A stretch of DNA of 64,000 nucleotides from Rugamonas apoptosis (GTDB taxonomy: Bacteria > Pseudomonadota > Gammaproteobacteria > Burkholderiales > Burkholderiaceae_D). Below, piece after piece: positions 26,454 to 34,957 of this stretch; position 1 is the first letter of the stretch; every line of letters starts with the position of its first letter. A program made the translations under genes and the position numbers. The stretch spans positions 49,152 to 113,151 of the forward strand of contig NZ_JACEZU010000016.1 of the NCBI RefSeq assembly GCF_014042355.1, written 5' to 3'. The notes beneath the pieces are model-generated. The model was given only the letters and a program-made list of their open reading frames with translations, searched no databases and was not told the DNA's origin.

Positions 26454-27539
26454 ATGCAGCATTTCAAATTCTCGTTCGCCGTCACCGCCGTGCTGCTGGG
26501 CCTGGCCGCCTGGTGGGGCTACCACCACGCCGGCGCGGCCGGGGTGCTGCAAGCCGTGTGGATCGCGACCGTGCTGGGGGTGATGGAAGTGTCGCTGTCG
26601 TTCGACAACGCGGTCGTCAACGCCTCCGTGCTGCGGCACTGGAACCCGTTCTGGCAACGTTTATTCCTGACGGTGGGCATCGTGGTGGCCGTATTCGGCA
26701 TGCGGCTGCTGTTCCCGCTGCTGATCGTCGCCTTCGCCACCGGGCTGGGGCTGGTGGAAGTGTGGCACATGGCCACCACGACGCCCGACGTGTACGCCGC
26801 CCACCTGACGGCCTCGCACGCCCAGGTGGCCGCGTTCGGCGGCGCCTTCCTGCTGCTGGTGTTCCTCAACTTCCTGTTCGACGAGGAAAAGGAATTGCAC
26901 TGGCTGGGCTGGCTGGAAAAGAAAATGGGCCAGCACGGCACCGACAGCCTGGCCGTGCTGCTGGCCTTGCTGGCCGTGTTCGCCTGCATGGGGGTGGCCG
27001 GCAAGGAAGAACAATTCGGCGTCCTGACGGCCGGCGTGACAGGCGTGGCCACCTATCTGGCGGTGCACTGGATCAGCACCCTGCTGGAAGAAGACCCGCA
27101 GCCGGACGACGACAGCGACGCCACCGAGACGGGCGTGGAAGCGGTAGGCGCCGGCGCGGCCGCGCTGGCCCTGTCGGCGGCCACCCGGGGCGGCATTGGC
27201 GCCTTCCTGTACCTGGAAGTGCTGGATGCCTCGTTCAGCTTCGACGGCGTGATCGGCGCGTTCGCCATCACCAGCGACGTGGTGGTGATCATGCTGGGGC
27301 TGGCCATCGGCGCCATGTTCGTGCGTTCGCTCACCGTGTTCCTGGTGCACAAGGGCACGCTGGACGAATTCGTCTACCTCGAACACGGCGCCCATTACGC
27401 GATCGGCATCCTGGCGCTGATCATGCTGGCCAGTGTGAAATACGACATTCCGGAATGGTTCACGGGGTTGTCGGGCGTGGCCTTCATCGCCATCTCGCTG
27501 TGGTCGTCGATCCTGTACAAGCGGCGGCACGAGGGTTGA
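26454..27539 (+). CDS. DUF475 (TerC-like) integral membrane protein
   Basis: A 361-residue membrane protein with about nine hydrophobic segments. Two acidic intramembrane motifs, EVSLSFDNAVVNASVL (about residues 44-59) and EVLDASFSFDGVIGAF (about 258-273), are the mark of the TerC/DUF475 group, thought to bind or move metal ions. The start at 26454 follows AGGAAAG; an in-frame ATG at 26364 lies upstream of a TATAAA-like box and is unlikely. Function is not established; TerC relatives are linked to tellurite resistance and manganese export. Confidence 0.85.
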   Translation: MQHFKFSFAVTAVLLGLAAWWGYHHAGAAGVLQAVWIATVLGVMEVSLSFDNAVVNASVLRHWNPFWQRLFLTVGIVVAVFGMRLLFPLLIVAFATGLGLVEVWHMATTTPDVYAAHLTASHAQVAAFGGAFLLLVFLNFLFDEEKELHWLGWLEKKMGQHGTDSLAVLLALLAVFACMGVAGKEEQFGVLTAGVTGVATYLAVHWISTLLEEDPQPDDDSDATETGVEAVGAGAAALALSAATRGGIGAFLYLEVLDASFSFDGVIGAFAITSDVVVIMLGLAIGAMFVRSLTVFLVHKGTLDEFVYLEHGAHYAIGILALIMLASVKYDIPEWFTGLSGVAFIAISLWSSILYKRRHEG

Positions 27540-27646
27540 ACCAGCGGCGGCGGGCGGTTGAACCAGCTGCGGCGGGACGGTTGATCGCCGCGGCGGCCAT
27601 CCGGTGATAAGATTGCAAACCTTGCCGTCACCCTAACGCGAACTAC

Positions 27647-28018
27647 ATGACCACATCCAAACGCATCCTGCTGTCCCTCACCGCCCTGGTGGCCGCCGCC
27701 GTGCTGCTGTTCTGCGCCTACACGTGGATCACGCTGCACCTGACCTATTCGGAAGGCGAACGGGCCGGCTATCTGCAAAAATTCTCCAAGCGGGGCTGGG
27801 TGTGCAAGACATGGGAAGGCGAAGTGCTGTTGACGTCCATGCCGGGCGCCATTCCAGAAAAGTTTGAATTCAGCGTGCGCGACGACGCCGTGGCCCAGCA
27901 ACTGCTGGCCGCCACCGGCAAGCGCGTGCTGCTCACCTACGAACAGCACAAGGGCGTGCCCACGGCCTGCTTCGGCGAGACGGAGTACTACATCGCCAAA
28001 GTACAGATCAGCCAATAA
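27647..28018 (+). CDS. Small membrane-anchored protein of unknown function
   Basis: A 123-residue protein with one N-terminal hydrophobic helix (about residues 7-30) that could be an anchor or uncleaved signal, followed by a small soluble domain with motifs SEGERAGYLQKFSKRGWVCK and TWEGE. Two cysteines (in WVCKTW and TACFGE) could form a disulfide in the periplasm. I do not recognise a named family; similar short proteins are common in betaproteobacteria. It ends 8 bp before a strong palindrome. Confidence 0.7.
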   Translation: MTTSKRILLSLTALVAAAVLLFCAYTWITLHLTYSEGERAGYLQKFSKRGWVCKTWEGEVLLTSMPGAIPEKFEFSVRDDAVAQQLLAATGKRVLLTYEQHKGVPTACFGETEYYIAKVQISQ

Positions 28019-28025
28019 CGCAAAC

Positions 28026-28084
28026 AAAACCGGGGTCAGGTCATGCCCTCACGCAAGATGCGGGCATGACCTGACCCCGGTTTT
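28026..28084. terminator. Perfect 23-bp inverted repeat between convergent genes
   Basis: The arms at 28026-28048 and 28062-28084 are exact complements (core GGGGTCAGGTCATGCCC) around a 13-base loop. With A-runs at one end and T-runs at the other it can terminate transcription both ways, which suits its place between convergent genes. The arms are longer than ordinary terminators need, so it may be a dispersed palindromic repeat. Confidence 0.75.
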
Positions 28085-28094
28085 CTTTTGTACC

Positions 28095-30458
28095 TTAGCG
28101 GGAGCGCCACACGGCGCCGACCGTTTCCACGCCCTGGGTCAGACGGCCGATGACGTCACGGGCGATGGTAGCCGATTGCTCGCGGTCCTTGCGGGCGCGG
28201 GCGGCGTCCAGCGAGGCGACGCGGGCTTGGGCTTCGGCCTGCTGGCAAACGCCCTGCTCCGCTTCCACCTTCGCTTGCAGCGCGGCCAGCGCGTTGCGCG
28301 CGGCTTGCTGGCGGCGGGTTTCCAGGTCCAGCAGTTGACGCTTGGCGGTCGTCATGGCGGCCGTGGTGTCGGCTACCTTGCGCTGCATGGCGGCGTGCTC
28401 CATGGCGGCGGCCAGCAACGCTTGCTGCGCTTGCGCCTTGTCGGCGGCGGCCACGCGGGCCGCTTGCTCGGCCTGCTCGCGCTGACGCAGCGCATCCAGT
28501 TCCGCCTGCTCCGCTTCGGCGCGGGCGCGGGCTTCGGCGGCGATCCGCTGTTCCGTTTCCAGGCGGCCGGCGATGGCCTTGGTGGCGCGCGCTTCGGCGG
28601 CCGTGGTCTGGCGCTGCTGGGCCAGTTTCTGGTCGATCAGCGCCAGCGACTGGCGCTCCGCTTCCACGAATTCACGTTCGGCCTGCAGCAGCGCTTCGGC
28701 GGCGGCGGCTTTTTCCTGCTCCACGCGGGCCCGTTCGGCCTGCACCACGCCCAGCTCCACAGCCAGGCGCGCTTGCGCCGTCAGTGCGGTGGCGGCGGCG
28801 GCTTTCTGCTCCGCTTCGATCGCCGTCTGCTCTGCCATCATGCGGGCGGCCGCCGTTTCCTGTTCGGCGGCAGCGGCCAGGCGCTGTTCGGCTTCATGCT
28901 GCTGGCGCAGCGCGGCGGCCTGGGCTTGCTCGGCGGCGATGCGGTGCTCGGCGGCTGCCGTGGCGATGCGCTCGGTCTCCATCTTGTCCTTCATGGCGGC
29001 CAGCGCTTGTTGTTCGGCGATGGCGCGGGCCTGTTCGGCGGCCAGTAGTTCGGCGGCGCGGGCCGCGCTCTGTTCGGCCAGGGCCTGGGCCTGGCTGCGC
29101 GCTTCCACGTGTTCGGCCAGCAGCGCGATCTCGCGTTGCTCGGCGGCGTTCTGGCCGGCGGCCAGTTCGGCGGCGGCGCGCGCCAGCGCGGCACGTTCCT
29201 CGGCCAGCTGCGCGGCGCGCTGCTGTTCCAGGCTATCGGCGCGGGCCGCGTCGGCCGCCGCTTCGTCGGCCGCCTGGCGCAGCTTGGCCTGGTCCAGCGC
29301 GTGGGCTTCCGCTTCCACCTTGGCCAGTGTTTTCAGTTCCGCTTCCTCCTCGGCCTGCACGCGCGCTTCGGCCACGGTGCGCAGTTGGCGGTCGACGGCG
29401 ATACGCGCTTCAGTCGCTTGCAGGATGCGCGCCTCGGCGTCGCGGCGAGCCTGGGCGGTGGTGGTGGCCATCATTTCCAGGCGTTCGCGCTGGATGGCGG
29501 CGTCGCGGATTTCCTTTTCCGTTTGCAGGCGCAGGTGCAGCGACTGGGCGGCGCTGCGTTCCGATTCGGCCTGGGCCAGCGCGATCTGTTCGCGTTCCTG
29601 CTCCAGGTGGGCCAGGGCGCGGGCTTCCTCCAGCGCGCGCACTTCGGCGGCGGCGCGGTTGAAGGCCGATTCCAGCGCGATCTTGTCGGCCCGTTCACGT
29701 TCGATGGTCAGCTCCAGCGCTTCCGCTTCGGCCTTGGCCAGATTCTGGGCCGTCTGGCGGGCGGCGTAGGCGTGGCGCTCGCGCTCGCGGGCCAGCGTGG
29801 CCATGCGGGCGTCCGCTTCAGCGATGCCCACCACTTCTTCTTTCGCGGCCTGCACGGCGGCCACGCGTTCCACGGCTTGCAGGCGGGCTTGTTCCGTTTG
29901 CGCTTGCAGTTCTTCGGCGGCGCGGGCAGCTTGCGCGGCCAGTTCCGATTCGGCGGCCATTTGTTCGGCGGCACGCTTGCGGGTTTCTTCCTCGGCCTTG
30001 GCGCGCTGTTCGGCGGCCTGGCGGATCGCGTTGTCCGCTTCGACGCGGGCGCGCAGTTCGGCCGTCTCCTGCTTGACGGCGTCCAGGCGGGCCACGTTGG
30101 CCTGGGCGGCGGCGCGCAGCGATTCGAGGCGGTCGCGGTTGGCGGCGATGGCTTCTTCCGATGCCTGGGCGTTTTGCAGCGCGACGGCGGCGGCGGCGGC
30201 ATCCATGGCGGCGCGGTCTTCAGCCAGGGCGCGGGCGCGCGCTTCGGCGTGGGCCCGGCTCTCGGCGGCGCAGGCGGCTTTCGCTTCCGCTTCCACGCGG
30301 GCGATGGCTTCCTGGATGGCGCGCATTTCCAGCGCGGCGCGCGGCGGCTGCGGCGAGGCGCTCATCTGATCCTGGTCATGCGCCGGCGTTGCGGCGTCAT
30401 CGGCCGAAAATGCGACGGTGAGATTGGCGCCTTCGCGCTGAGCCAGTTGTGCTTGCAT
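28095..30458 (-). CDS. 787-residue alanine-rich coiled-coil protein
   Basis: A very long, low-complexity protein built almost wholly of Ala, Glu, Arg, Gln and Leu, with repeating phrases such as RAEAEAKA, EQRAKAEEE and AAEQRIAAEQ. It should form one long helical coiled coil (about residues 60-770) with no membrane segment or signal peptide. The first 60 residues are different (LTVAFSADDAATPAHDQDQ) and could be a targeting or docking piece. Automated annotation would tend to call it TolA-like on composition alone; there is no TolA C-domain. The start at 30458 is preferred; an ATG at 30524 is in frame. A cytoplasmic scaffold or filament-forming role is only a guess. Confidence 0.7.
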   Translation of the reverse strand: MQAQLAQREGANLTVAFSADDAATPAHDQDQMSASPQPPRAALEMRAIQEAIARVEAEAKAACAAESRAHAEARARALAEDRAAMDAAAAAVALQNAQASEEAIAANRDRLESLRAAAQANVARLDAVKQETAELRARVEADNAIRQAAEQRAKAEEETRKRAAEQMAAESELAAQAARAAEELQAQTEQARLQAVERVAAVQAAKEEVVGIAEADARMATLARERERHAYAARQTAQNLAKAEAEALELTIERERADKIALESAFNRAAAEVRALEEARALAHLEQEREQIALAQAESERSAAQSLHLRLQTEKEIRDAAIQRERLEMMATTTAQARRDAEARILQATEARIAVDRQLRTVAEARVQAEEEAELKTLAKVEAEAHALDQAKLRQAADEAAADAARADSLEQQRAAQLAEERAALARAAAELAAGQNAAEQREIALLAEHVEARSQAQALAEQSAARAAELLAAEQARAIAEQQALAAMKDKMETERIATAAAEHRIAAEQAQAAALRQQHEAEQRLAAAAEQETAAARMMAEQTAIEAEQKAAAATALTAQARLAVELGVVQAERARVEQEKAAAAEALLQAEREFVEAERQSLALIDQKLAQQRQTTAAEARATKAIAGRLETEQRIAAEARARAEAEQAELDALRQREQAEQAARVAAADKAQAQQALLAAAMEHAAMQRKVADTTAAMTTAKRQLLDLETRRQQAARNALAALQAKVEAEQGVCQQAEAQARVASLDAARARKDREQSATIARDVIGRLTQGVETVGAVWRSR

Positions 30459-30852
30459 GAGAGTTCTCGCTTTCCGCTGCGTCCCGGCACCAACCGGGAC
30501 TTCTGAGTTGCCATTATCAAACATGGCCCAGACAAGCAGAGCGGCAAGGAGAGCGGGAAATACCCGCTATTTCATGCTTATGAGTATCAGACGAAAAATA
30601 TATCACCCGCTATTTTCGATATTAAATATGAATTACAGAGGCCGCCGTTCGCCCCATCCGGCTGCGCTCGTCCATGACAGACGATGGGCGCGTCAAATTC
30701 CCGACTGCAACATGCCTCATCCCGCCCCCCCAGTCTGCTAAGATGGCTGAGCACAACGGGACAGGCCCCATTCGCCGCCTCGTCTAGACACCTGGCCTAG
30801 CAAACGCCACCTGCGCACGCTCGAGTAATTCGACGCTGTTTGAGTGAGATGA
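30459..30852. other. Divergent intergenic region
   Basis: About 390 bp separate the leftward coiled-coil gene from the rightward HD-GYP gene. The stretch 30560-30640 is unusually AT-rich for this window and should carry the promoters. A small hairpin AGCGGG-AAATA-CCCGCT lies at 30551-30567. I see no gene or RNA that I can name here. Confidence 0.5.
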
Positions 30853-32046
30853 ATGTATATGGCGGTAAAGCTTAAGAAAATTCAGGTGATCGACCTCCGG
30901 CTCGGCATGTTCCTGCATGCCTTCGACAGTTCCTGGCTGTCCACGCCCTTCTGGCGCAGCAAATTCCTGCTCGACGATCCCGCCGTGCTGAAACAGGCCC
31001 ATGACAGCGGCATCACGACCTGCTGGATCGACCTGGCGCGGGGCGACGATGAAGCCCCGCCTGCCCCACCCGCCCCGCCCCCGGCGCCAGAGCCGACCCC
31101 TTTCGAGCGCGAACTGCAGCAAGCGGCCGCCCTGTGCGCGCAGGCGCGCGAGGCGACGCGCTCGATGTTCCGCGAAGCGCGGCTGGGCAACGCCATCGAC
31201 GTGGGCCAGTGCACCGACCTGGTCGACGAGTTGGCGCGGTCCGTGACCCGCAACCCGGGCGCGCTGATCAGCCTGGCCCGGCTGAAGAACAAGGACGACT
31301 ACACCTATATGCATTCGGTCGCCGTGTGCGCCCTGATGATCGGCCTGGGCCAGCACCTCGGTCTGGATGAGGCGGCCTGCCGCGAAGCGGGCCTGGCCGG
31401 CCTGCTGCACGACCTGGGCAAGGCCGGCATCCCGCTCGAGATCCTGAACAAGCCGGGCAAGCTGACCGACGAGGAATTCGCGGCCATGCGCAGCCATCCG
31501 CGCCACGGCTACGACTTGCTGCGCGAAGGCGGCGCCGTCAGCGCCGGCGTCGGCGACGTCTGCCTGCACCATCACGAGAAGATGGACGGCAGCGGCTATC
31601 CGGACCGGCTGCCCGGCAGCGACATTTCCCTGCTCGCGCGCATGGGCGCCGTGTGCGACGTGTACGACGCCATCACCTCCAACCGTCCCTACAAGGCGGG
31701 CTGGGACCCGTCGGAATCGGTGGCCCGCATGCTCGAATGGCAAGGCCACTTCGATCCCGTCGTGCTGGCCGCATTCGTCAAGCTGCTGGGCATCTATCCG
31801 GTCGGCACGCTGGTGCGGCTCAACTCGCAGCGGCTGGCCATCGTCACGGAGCAGAACAGCGGGGCGCTCACCAAGCCCATCGTCAAGGCCTTCTACTCGC
31901 TGCGCACCAAGAGCCGCATCGAGCCGGTGCGTATCGACCTGTCGCTGGCCACGGCCAAGGACGCCATCAGCGGCCGCGAGCCGCGTGAACAGTGGGCGTT
32001 CGACGACCTGGAGCAGATCTGGGCCGGCGCTGCCGCCGGCCGCTGA
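30853..32046 (+). CDS. HD-GYP domain c-di-GMP phosphodiesterase with DUF3391
   Basis: A 397-residue cytoplasmic protein. The N-terminal DUF3391 domain (about 1-65; VIDLRLGMFLHAFDSSW) is followed by an HD-GYP domain (about 125-330). The metal-binding HD is H186-D187 in LLHDLGKAGIP, and the GYP signature is G248-P250 in HHHEKMDGSGYPDRL. Such enzymes hydrolyse c-di-GMP to pGpG or GMP. It is followed 14 bp later by a hybrid histidine kinase and then a lone receiver, so the three probably form one signalling operon. Confidence 0.92.
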   Translation: MYMAVKLKKIQVIDLRLGMFLHAFDSSWLSTPFWRSKFLLDDPAVLKQAHDSGITTCWIDLARGDDEAPPAPPAPPPAPEPTPFERELQQAAALCAQAREATRSMFREARLGNAIDVGQCTDLVDELARSVTRNPGALISLARLKNKDDYTYMHSVAVCALMIGLGQHLGLDEAACREAGLAGLLHDLGKAGIPLEILNKPGKLTDEEFAAMRSHPRHGYDLLREGGAVSAGVGDVCLHHHEKMDGSGYPDRLPGSDISLLARMGAVCDVYDAITSNRPYKAGWDPSESVARMLEWQGHFDPVVLAAFVKLLGIYPVGTLVRLNSQRLAIVTEQNSGALTKPIVKAFYSLRTKSRIEPVRIDLSLATAKDAISGREPREQWAFDDLEQIWAGAAAGR

Positions 32047-32060
32047 GCGGGCCCGCCACC

Positions 32061-34529
32061 ATGTCCAACCGCTACCCGCGCGCCAGCCGCGTCGTCATCG
32101 CCGCCGGCGCGGTCCTGATCGGCGCCATGCTGGCCGGCTGCGCGGCCCTGATCTGGCTGGCGCGCCAGCAGGCGATCGACGAGTGGCGCGTCCACCTGAG
32201 CAACCTGTCGCTGGTGCTGGCCGAGCAGACGTCACAGGAAGTGACGGCCGCCTACCTGGTGCTCGACAGCATCGCCGAAGCCGTGCAGACGGCCGAGGTG
32301 GACAGCCCGGCCGAACTGCGCGAGCGCATGGGCACGGCCACCGTCTACGCCAGCATGCGCGACAAGAAGCGGGCCGCGCCGCAGATCGACGTGGCCACCC
32401 TGGTGGCCGACAACGGCGACGTCATCAACTTCACCCGATCCCATCCGGCGCCGCCCATCAACCTGGCCGACCGCGACTATTTCCAGGCCCACCTGCACGA
32501 TCCCGCGCTGGGCGTGTTCATCAGCGCGCCCGTGCGCAACAAGGGCAACGGCGCCTGGACCTTCTACCTGAGCAAGCGCCTGGCCAACCGCCAGGGCAAG
32601 CTGATCGGCATCGCCCTGGTCGGCTTTTCCAGCACCTTCGTGAGCGACTTCTACAAGAAGATCAGCCTGGGGCCGGATGCCAGCATCTCGCTGTACCGGC
32701 GCGATTTCACGCTGCTGGCCAGCTGGCCCCACGTCGATGCCAACATGGGCAAGGTCAACCGCACCGGCAGCAGCTACACGCTACTCGAAAAGATGGGCCT
32801 GGACCATGGCGTGCTGGTGACGTCCCAGCCCCGTTTTTCCCAGGGTGGCGCGCCGGTGCTGCGCATGGGCGCGCCGCGGCGGGTCGAGCCCTACCCGCTG
32901 ATCATCAACATCACCATCACCGACCAGCTGTTCCTGGGCCAGTGGCGCCAGTACGCGTTCAGGCTCGGTGCCATGGGCGGGCTGGGCATGGCCGCCGTCG
33001 GCCTGGCCTTCGCCTTCCTGCTCCGGGCCGTACGCCGGCGCGAGCAGGACATGGCCCTGATGCAGCGCCTGCAGACGGAGGCCGAAGCGGCCAGCCGCAC
33101 CAAGTCGGACTTCCTGGCGATGATGAGCCATGAACTCCGCACCCCGCTGACGGCCATCATCGGCTTTGCCGACCTGCTGCAGACGGCCCAGCAGCTGCCC
33201 GAGGCGCACGACGCGGGCAAGATCATCGCCCGCAGCGGCCAGCACCTGCTGGCCATCCTGAACGACATGCTCGACCTGTCCAAGGTCGAAGCCGGACGGC
33301 TGCAACTGGAGCAGGTGCCGTTTTCGCCGTATGACATCGTGGCCGGCATCCGCACCGCCCTGGAGCCGCAGGCCCACAGCAAAGGCATCGCCTTCATCTG
33401 CACCGTCCACTACCCGCTGCCCGGGCAGGTCCTGGGCGATCCGACCCGCTGGCGCCAGATCCTGTACAACCTGTGCGGCAATGCCGTCAAGTTCACCGAA
33501 TTGGGCACCATCACCCTGACGCTCAGCTACGACGCGGCCCGCGAACTACTGGTCTGCGGCGTGCAGGACACCGGCATCGGCATGTCGGGCGAACACCTGG
33601 CGACGCTGTTCCAGCCCTTCAAGCAGGCCGACGCCTCGACCGCCCGCAAGTACGGGGGCACCGGCCTGGGCCTGTACCTGGTGCAGCAGCTGGCCACCAG
33701 GATGCAGGGCACCGTGCAGGTGGCCAGCACGCTGGGACAAGGCACCAGCTTCACCGTCAGCGTGCCGGCCGCCCCGGCAGCGGCCGCCTGGCTGGCGTGC
33801 GCGCCCCATCCGCCGGCCGCGCCGCCGCAACTGGACGTGCCGCATCTGCATGGCCGGGTCCTGCTGGCCGAGGATGGCGCCGACAACCGCAAGCTGATCG
33901 GCGTCTTCCTCGAACGTTGCGGGCTGGCCGTCACCATGGTCGAAAACGGCCAGGAGGCCGTCGAGTCGGCGCTGCGCGACGGCTACGACCTGATCCTGAT
34001 GGACATCCAGATGCCGGTGCTCGACGGGCTGGAGGCGACCTCGCTGTTGCGCGCGGCCGGCTACGGCGGCCCGATCGTGGCGCTGACGGCCAACGTGATG
34101 CGCGAGGACGTGGCCCGCTACCGCGACAGCGGCTGCAACGGCCACCTGGCCAAGCCCATCGATTTCCGGCTGCTGGCGCAGCAGCTCGCGCAGTGGCTGG
34201 CGGCCGCCCCGCCGGCGGCCGACGCGCCCCCCGTGGCCGGCTACGCCGCGCAGTGCGAGGCTTACGGCCAGGACTTGCCGGCCCGGCTGGACGCCTTGCA
34301 GCATGCCCTGGCCGCCGGTATGCTGGAAGAAGCGGCCAGGCTGGCCCACATGCTCAAGGGCTCGGCCGGCGCCTTCGGCCTGGCCGACGCAGGCACGCTG
34401 GCCGGCGCCATCGAACGCGCGGCAGGGCATGGCGACGCCGCGCGCGCGCAGCACGCGCTGGATCAAATCAATCAACTGGTGACGGTGCGCCAATGGCGCG
34501 CCGCGGGAGCTTCCCATGCGACTTCCTGA
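32061..34529 (+). CDS. Hybrid sensor histidine kinase (dCache-HisKA-HATPase-REC-HPt)
   Basis: An 822-residue membrane sensor. Two membrane segments (about 12-35 and 295-315) bracket a periplasmic PDC/dCache domain (motif PPINLADRDYFQAHLHD; FISAPVRNKGNG). The kinase core has the phospho-accepting H357 (MSHELRTPLTAIIGF), ATPase motifs (GTGLGLYLV), a receiver with D648 (LILMDIQMPVLDG) and a C-terminal HPt with H763 (AHMLKGSAGAFG). This is a full His-Asp-His relay ready to pass phosphate to a separate response regulator. Overlap of 14 bases with the next gene points to that receiver as partner. Confidence 0.93.
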   Translation: MSNRYPRASRVVIAAGAVLIGAMLAGCAALIWLARQQAIDEWRVHLSNLSLVLAEQTSQEVTAAYLVLDSIAEAVQTAEVDSPAELRERMGTATVYASMRDKKRAAPQIDVATLVADNGDVINFTRSHPAPPINLADRDYFQAHLHDPALGVFISAPVRNKGNGAWTFYLSKRLANRQGKLIGIALVGFSSTFVSDFYKKISLGPDASISLYRRDFTLLASWPHVDANMGKVNRTGSSYTLLEKMGLDHGVLVTSQPRFSQGGAPVLRMGAPRRVEPYPLIINITITDQLFLGQWRQYAFRLGAMGGLGMAAVGLAFAFLLRAVRRREQDMALMQRLQTEAEAASRTKSDFLAMMSHELRTPLTAIIGFADLLQTAQQLPEAHDAGKIIARSGQHLLAILNDMLDLSKVEAGRLQLEQVPFSPYDIVAGIRTALEPQAHSKGIAFICTVHYPLPGQVLGDPTRWRQILYNLCGNAVKFTELGTITLTLSYDAARELLVCGVQDTGIGMSGEHLATLFQPFKQADASTARKYGGTGLGLYLVQQLATRMQGTVQVASTLGQGTSFTVSVPAAPAAAAWLACAPHPPAAPPQLDVPHLHGRVLLAEDGADNRKLIGVFLERCGLAVTMVENGQEAVESALRDGYDLILMDIQMPVLDGLEATSLLRAAGYGGPIVALTANVMREDVARYRDSGCNGHLAKPIDFRLLAQQLAQWLAAAPPAADAPPVAGYAAQCEAYGQDLPARLDALQHALAAGMLEEAARLAHMLKGSAGAFGLADAGTLAGAIERAAGHGDAARAQHALDQINQLVTVRQWRAAGASHATS

Positions 34530-34932
34530 CCTCGGCAACATCCTGATCGCCGACGACGAACCGGCCATGCGCAACCTGCTGCAATCGGTGCTGCACAGCC
34601 ATGGCTTGCGCAACATCCAGCTGGCCAGCAACGGCCAGCAGGCGGCCGACATGCTGGCCAAGGACGACTGCCGGATCGACCTGGCGTTCATCGACCTGCA
34701 CATGCCAGGACTGAGCGGCCTGGAAGTGCTGGCGCTGGCCAAGACGCTGCGGCCGCAGTGCTATTGCGTGGTCGTCAGCGGCAACAGCGACGTGTCGAAC
34801 GTGATGGCCGCCATCCGCAGCGGCGCGCGCGGCTTTATCGTCAAGCCCTACACGGTCAACAAGGTCAGCGACATATTGCAGAAATTCTGCCGGGACTGGG
34901 CCGAGTTGGCCGCTGCCGCGCGCGGCGCATGA
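34516..34932 (+). CDS. CheY-like single-domain response regulator
   Basis: A 138-residue receiver domain with the acidic pair in NILIADDEP, the phospho-acceptor in LAFIDLHMPGLSG, the conserved Ser in VVVSGNS and the Lys in FIVKPYTV. There is no output domain. Its start overlaps the end of the hybrid kinase gene, so it is the likely end point of that phosphorelay, perhaps acting on the HD-GYP enzyme two genes upstream or on the motor. Confidence 0.9.
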   Translation: MRLPDLGNILIADDEPAMRNLLQSVLHSHGLRNIQLASNGQQAADMLAKDDCRIDLAFIDLHMPGLSGLEVLALAKTLRPQCYCVVVSGNSDVSNVMAAIRSGARGFIVKPYTVNKVSDILQKFCRDWAELAAAARGA

Positions 34933-34957
34933 AACGTGCAGCCGGCCGCGCCAGGTC

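Noticed and set aside
28573..30506. Long plus-strand open frames across the coiled-coil gene
   Set aside because: Ser/Arg/Cys- or Gly/Phe-rich compositions typical of antisense of an Ala/Glu-rich gene; no ribosome binding site or family resemblance. I kept the minus-strand coiled coil, with some residual doubt.
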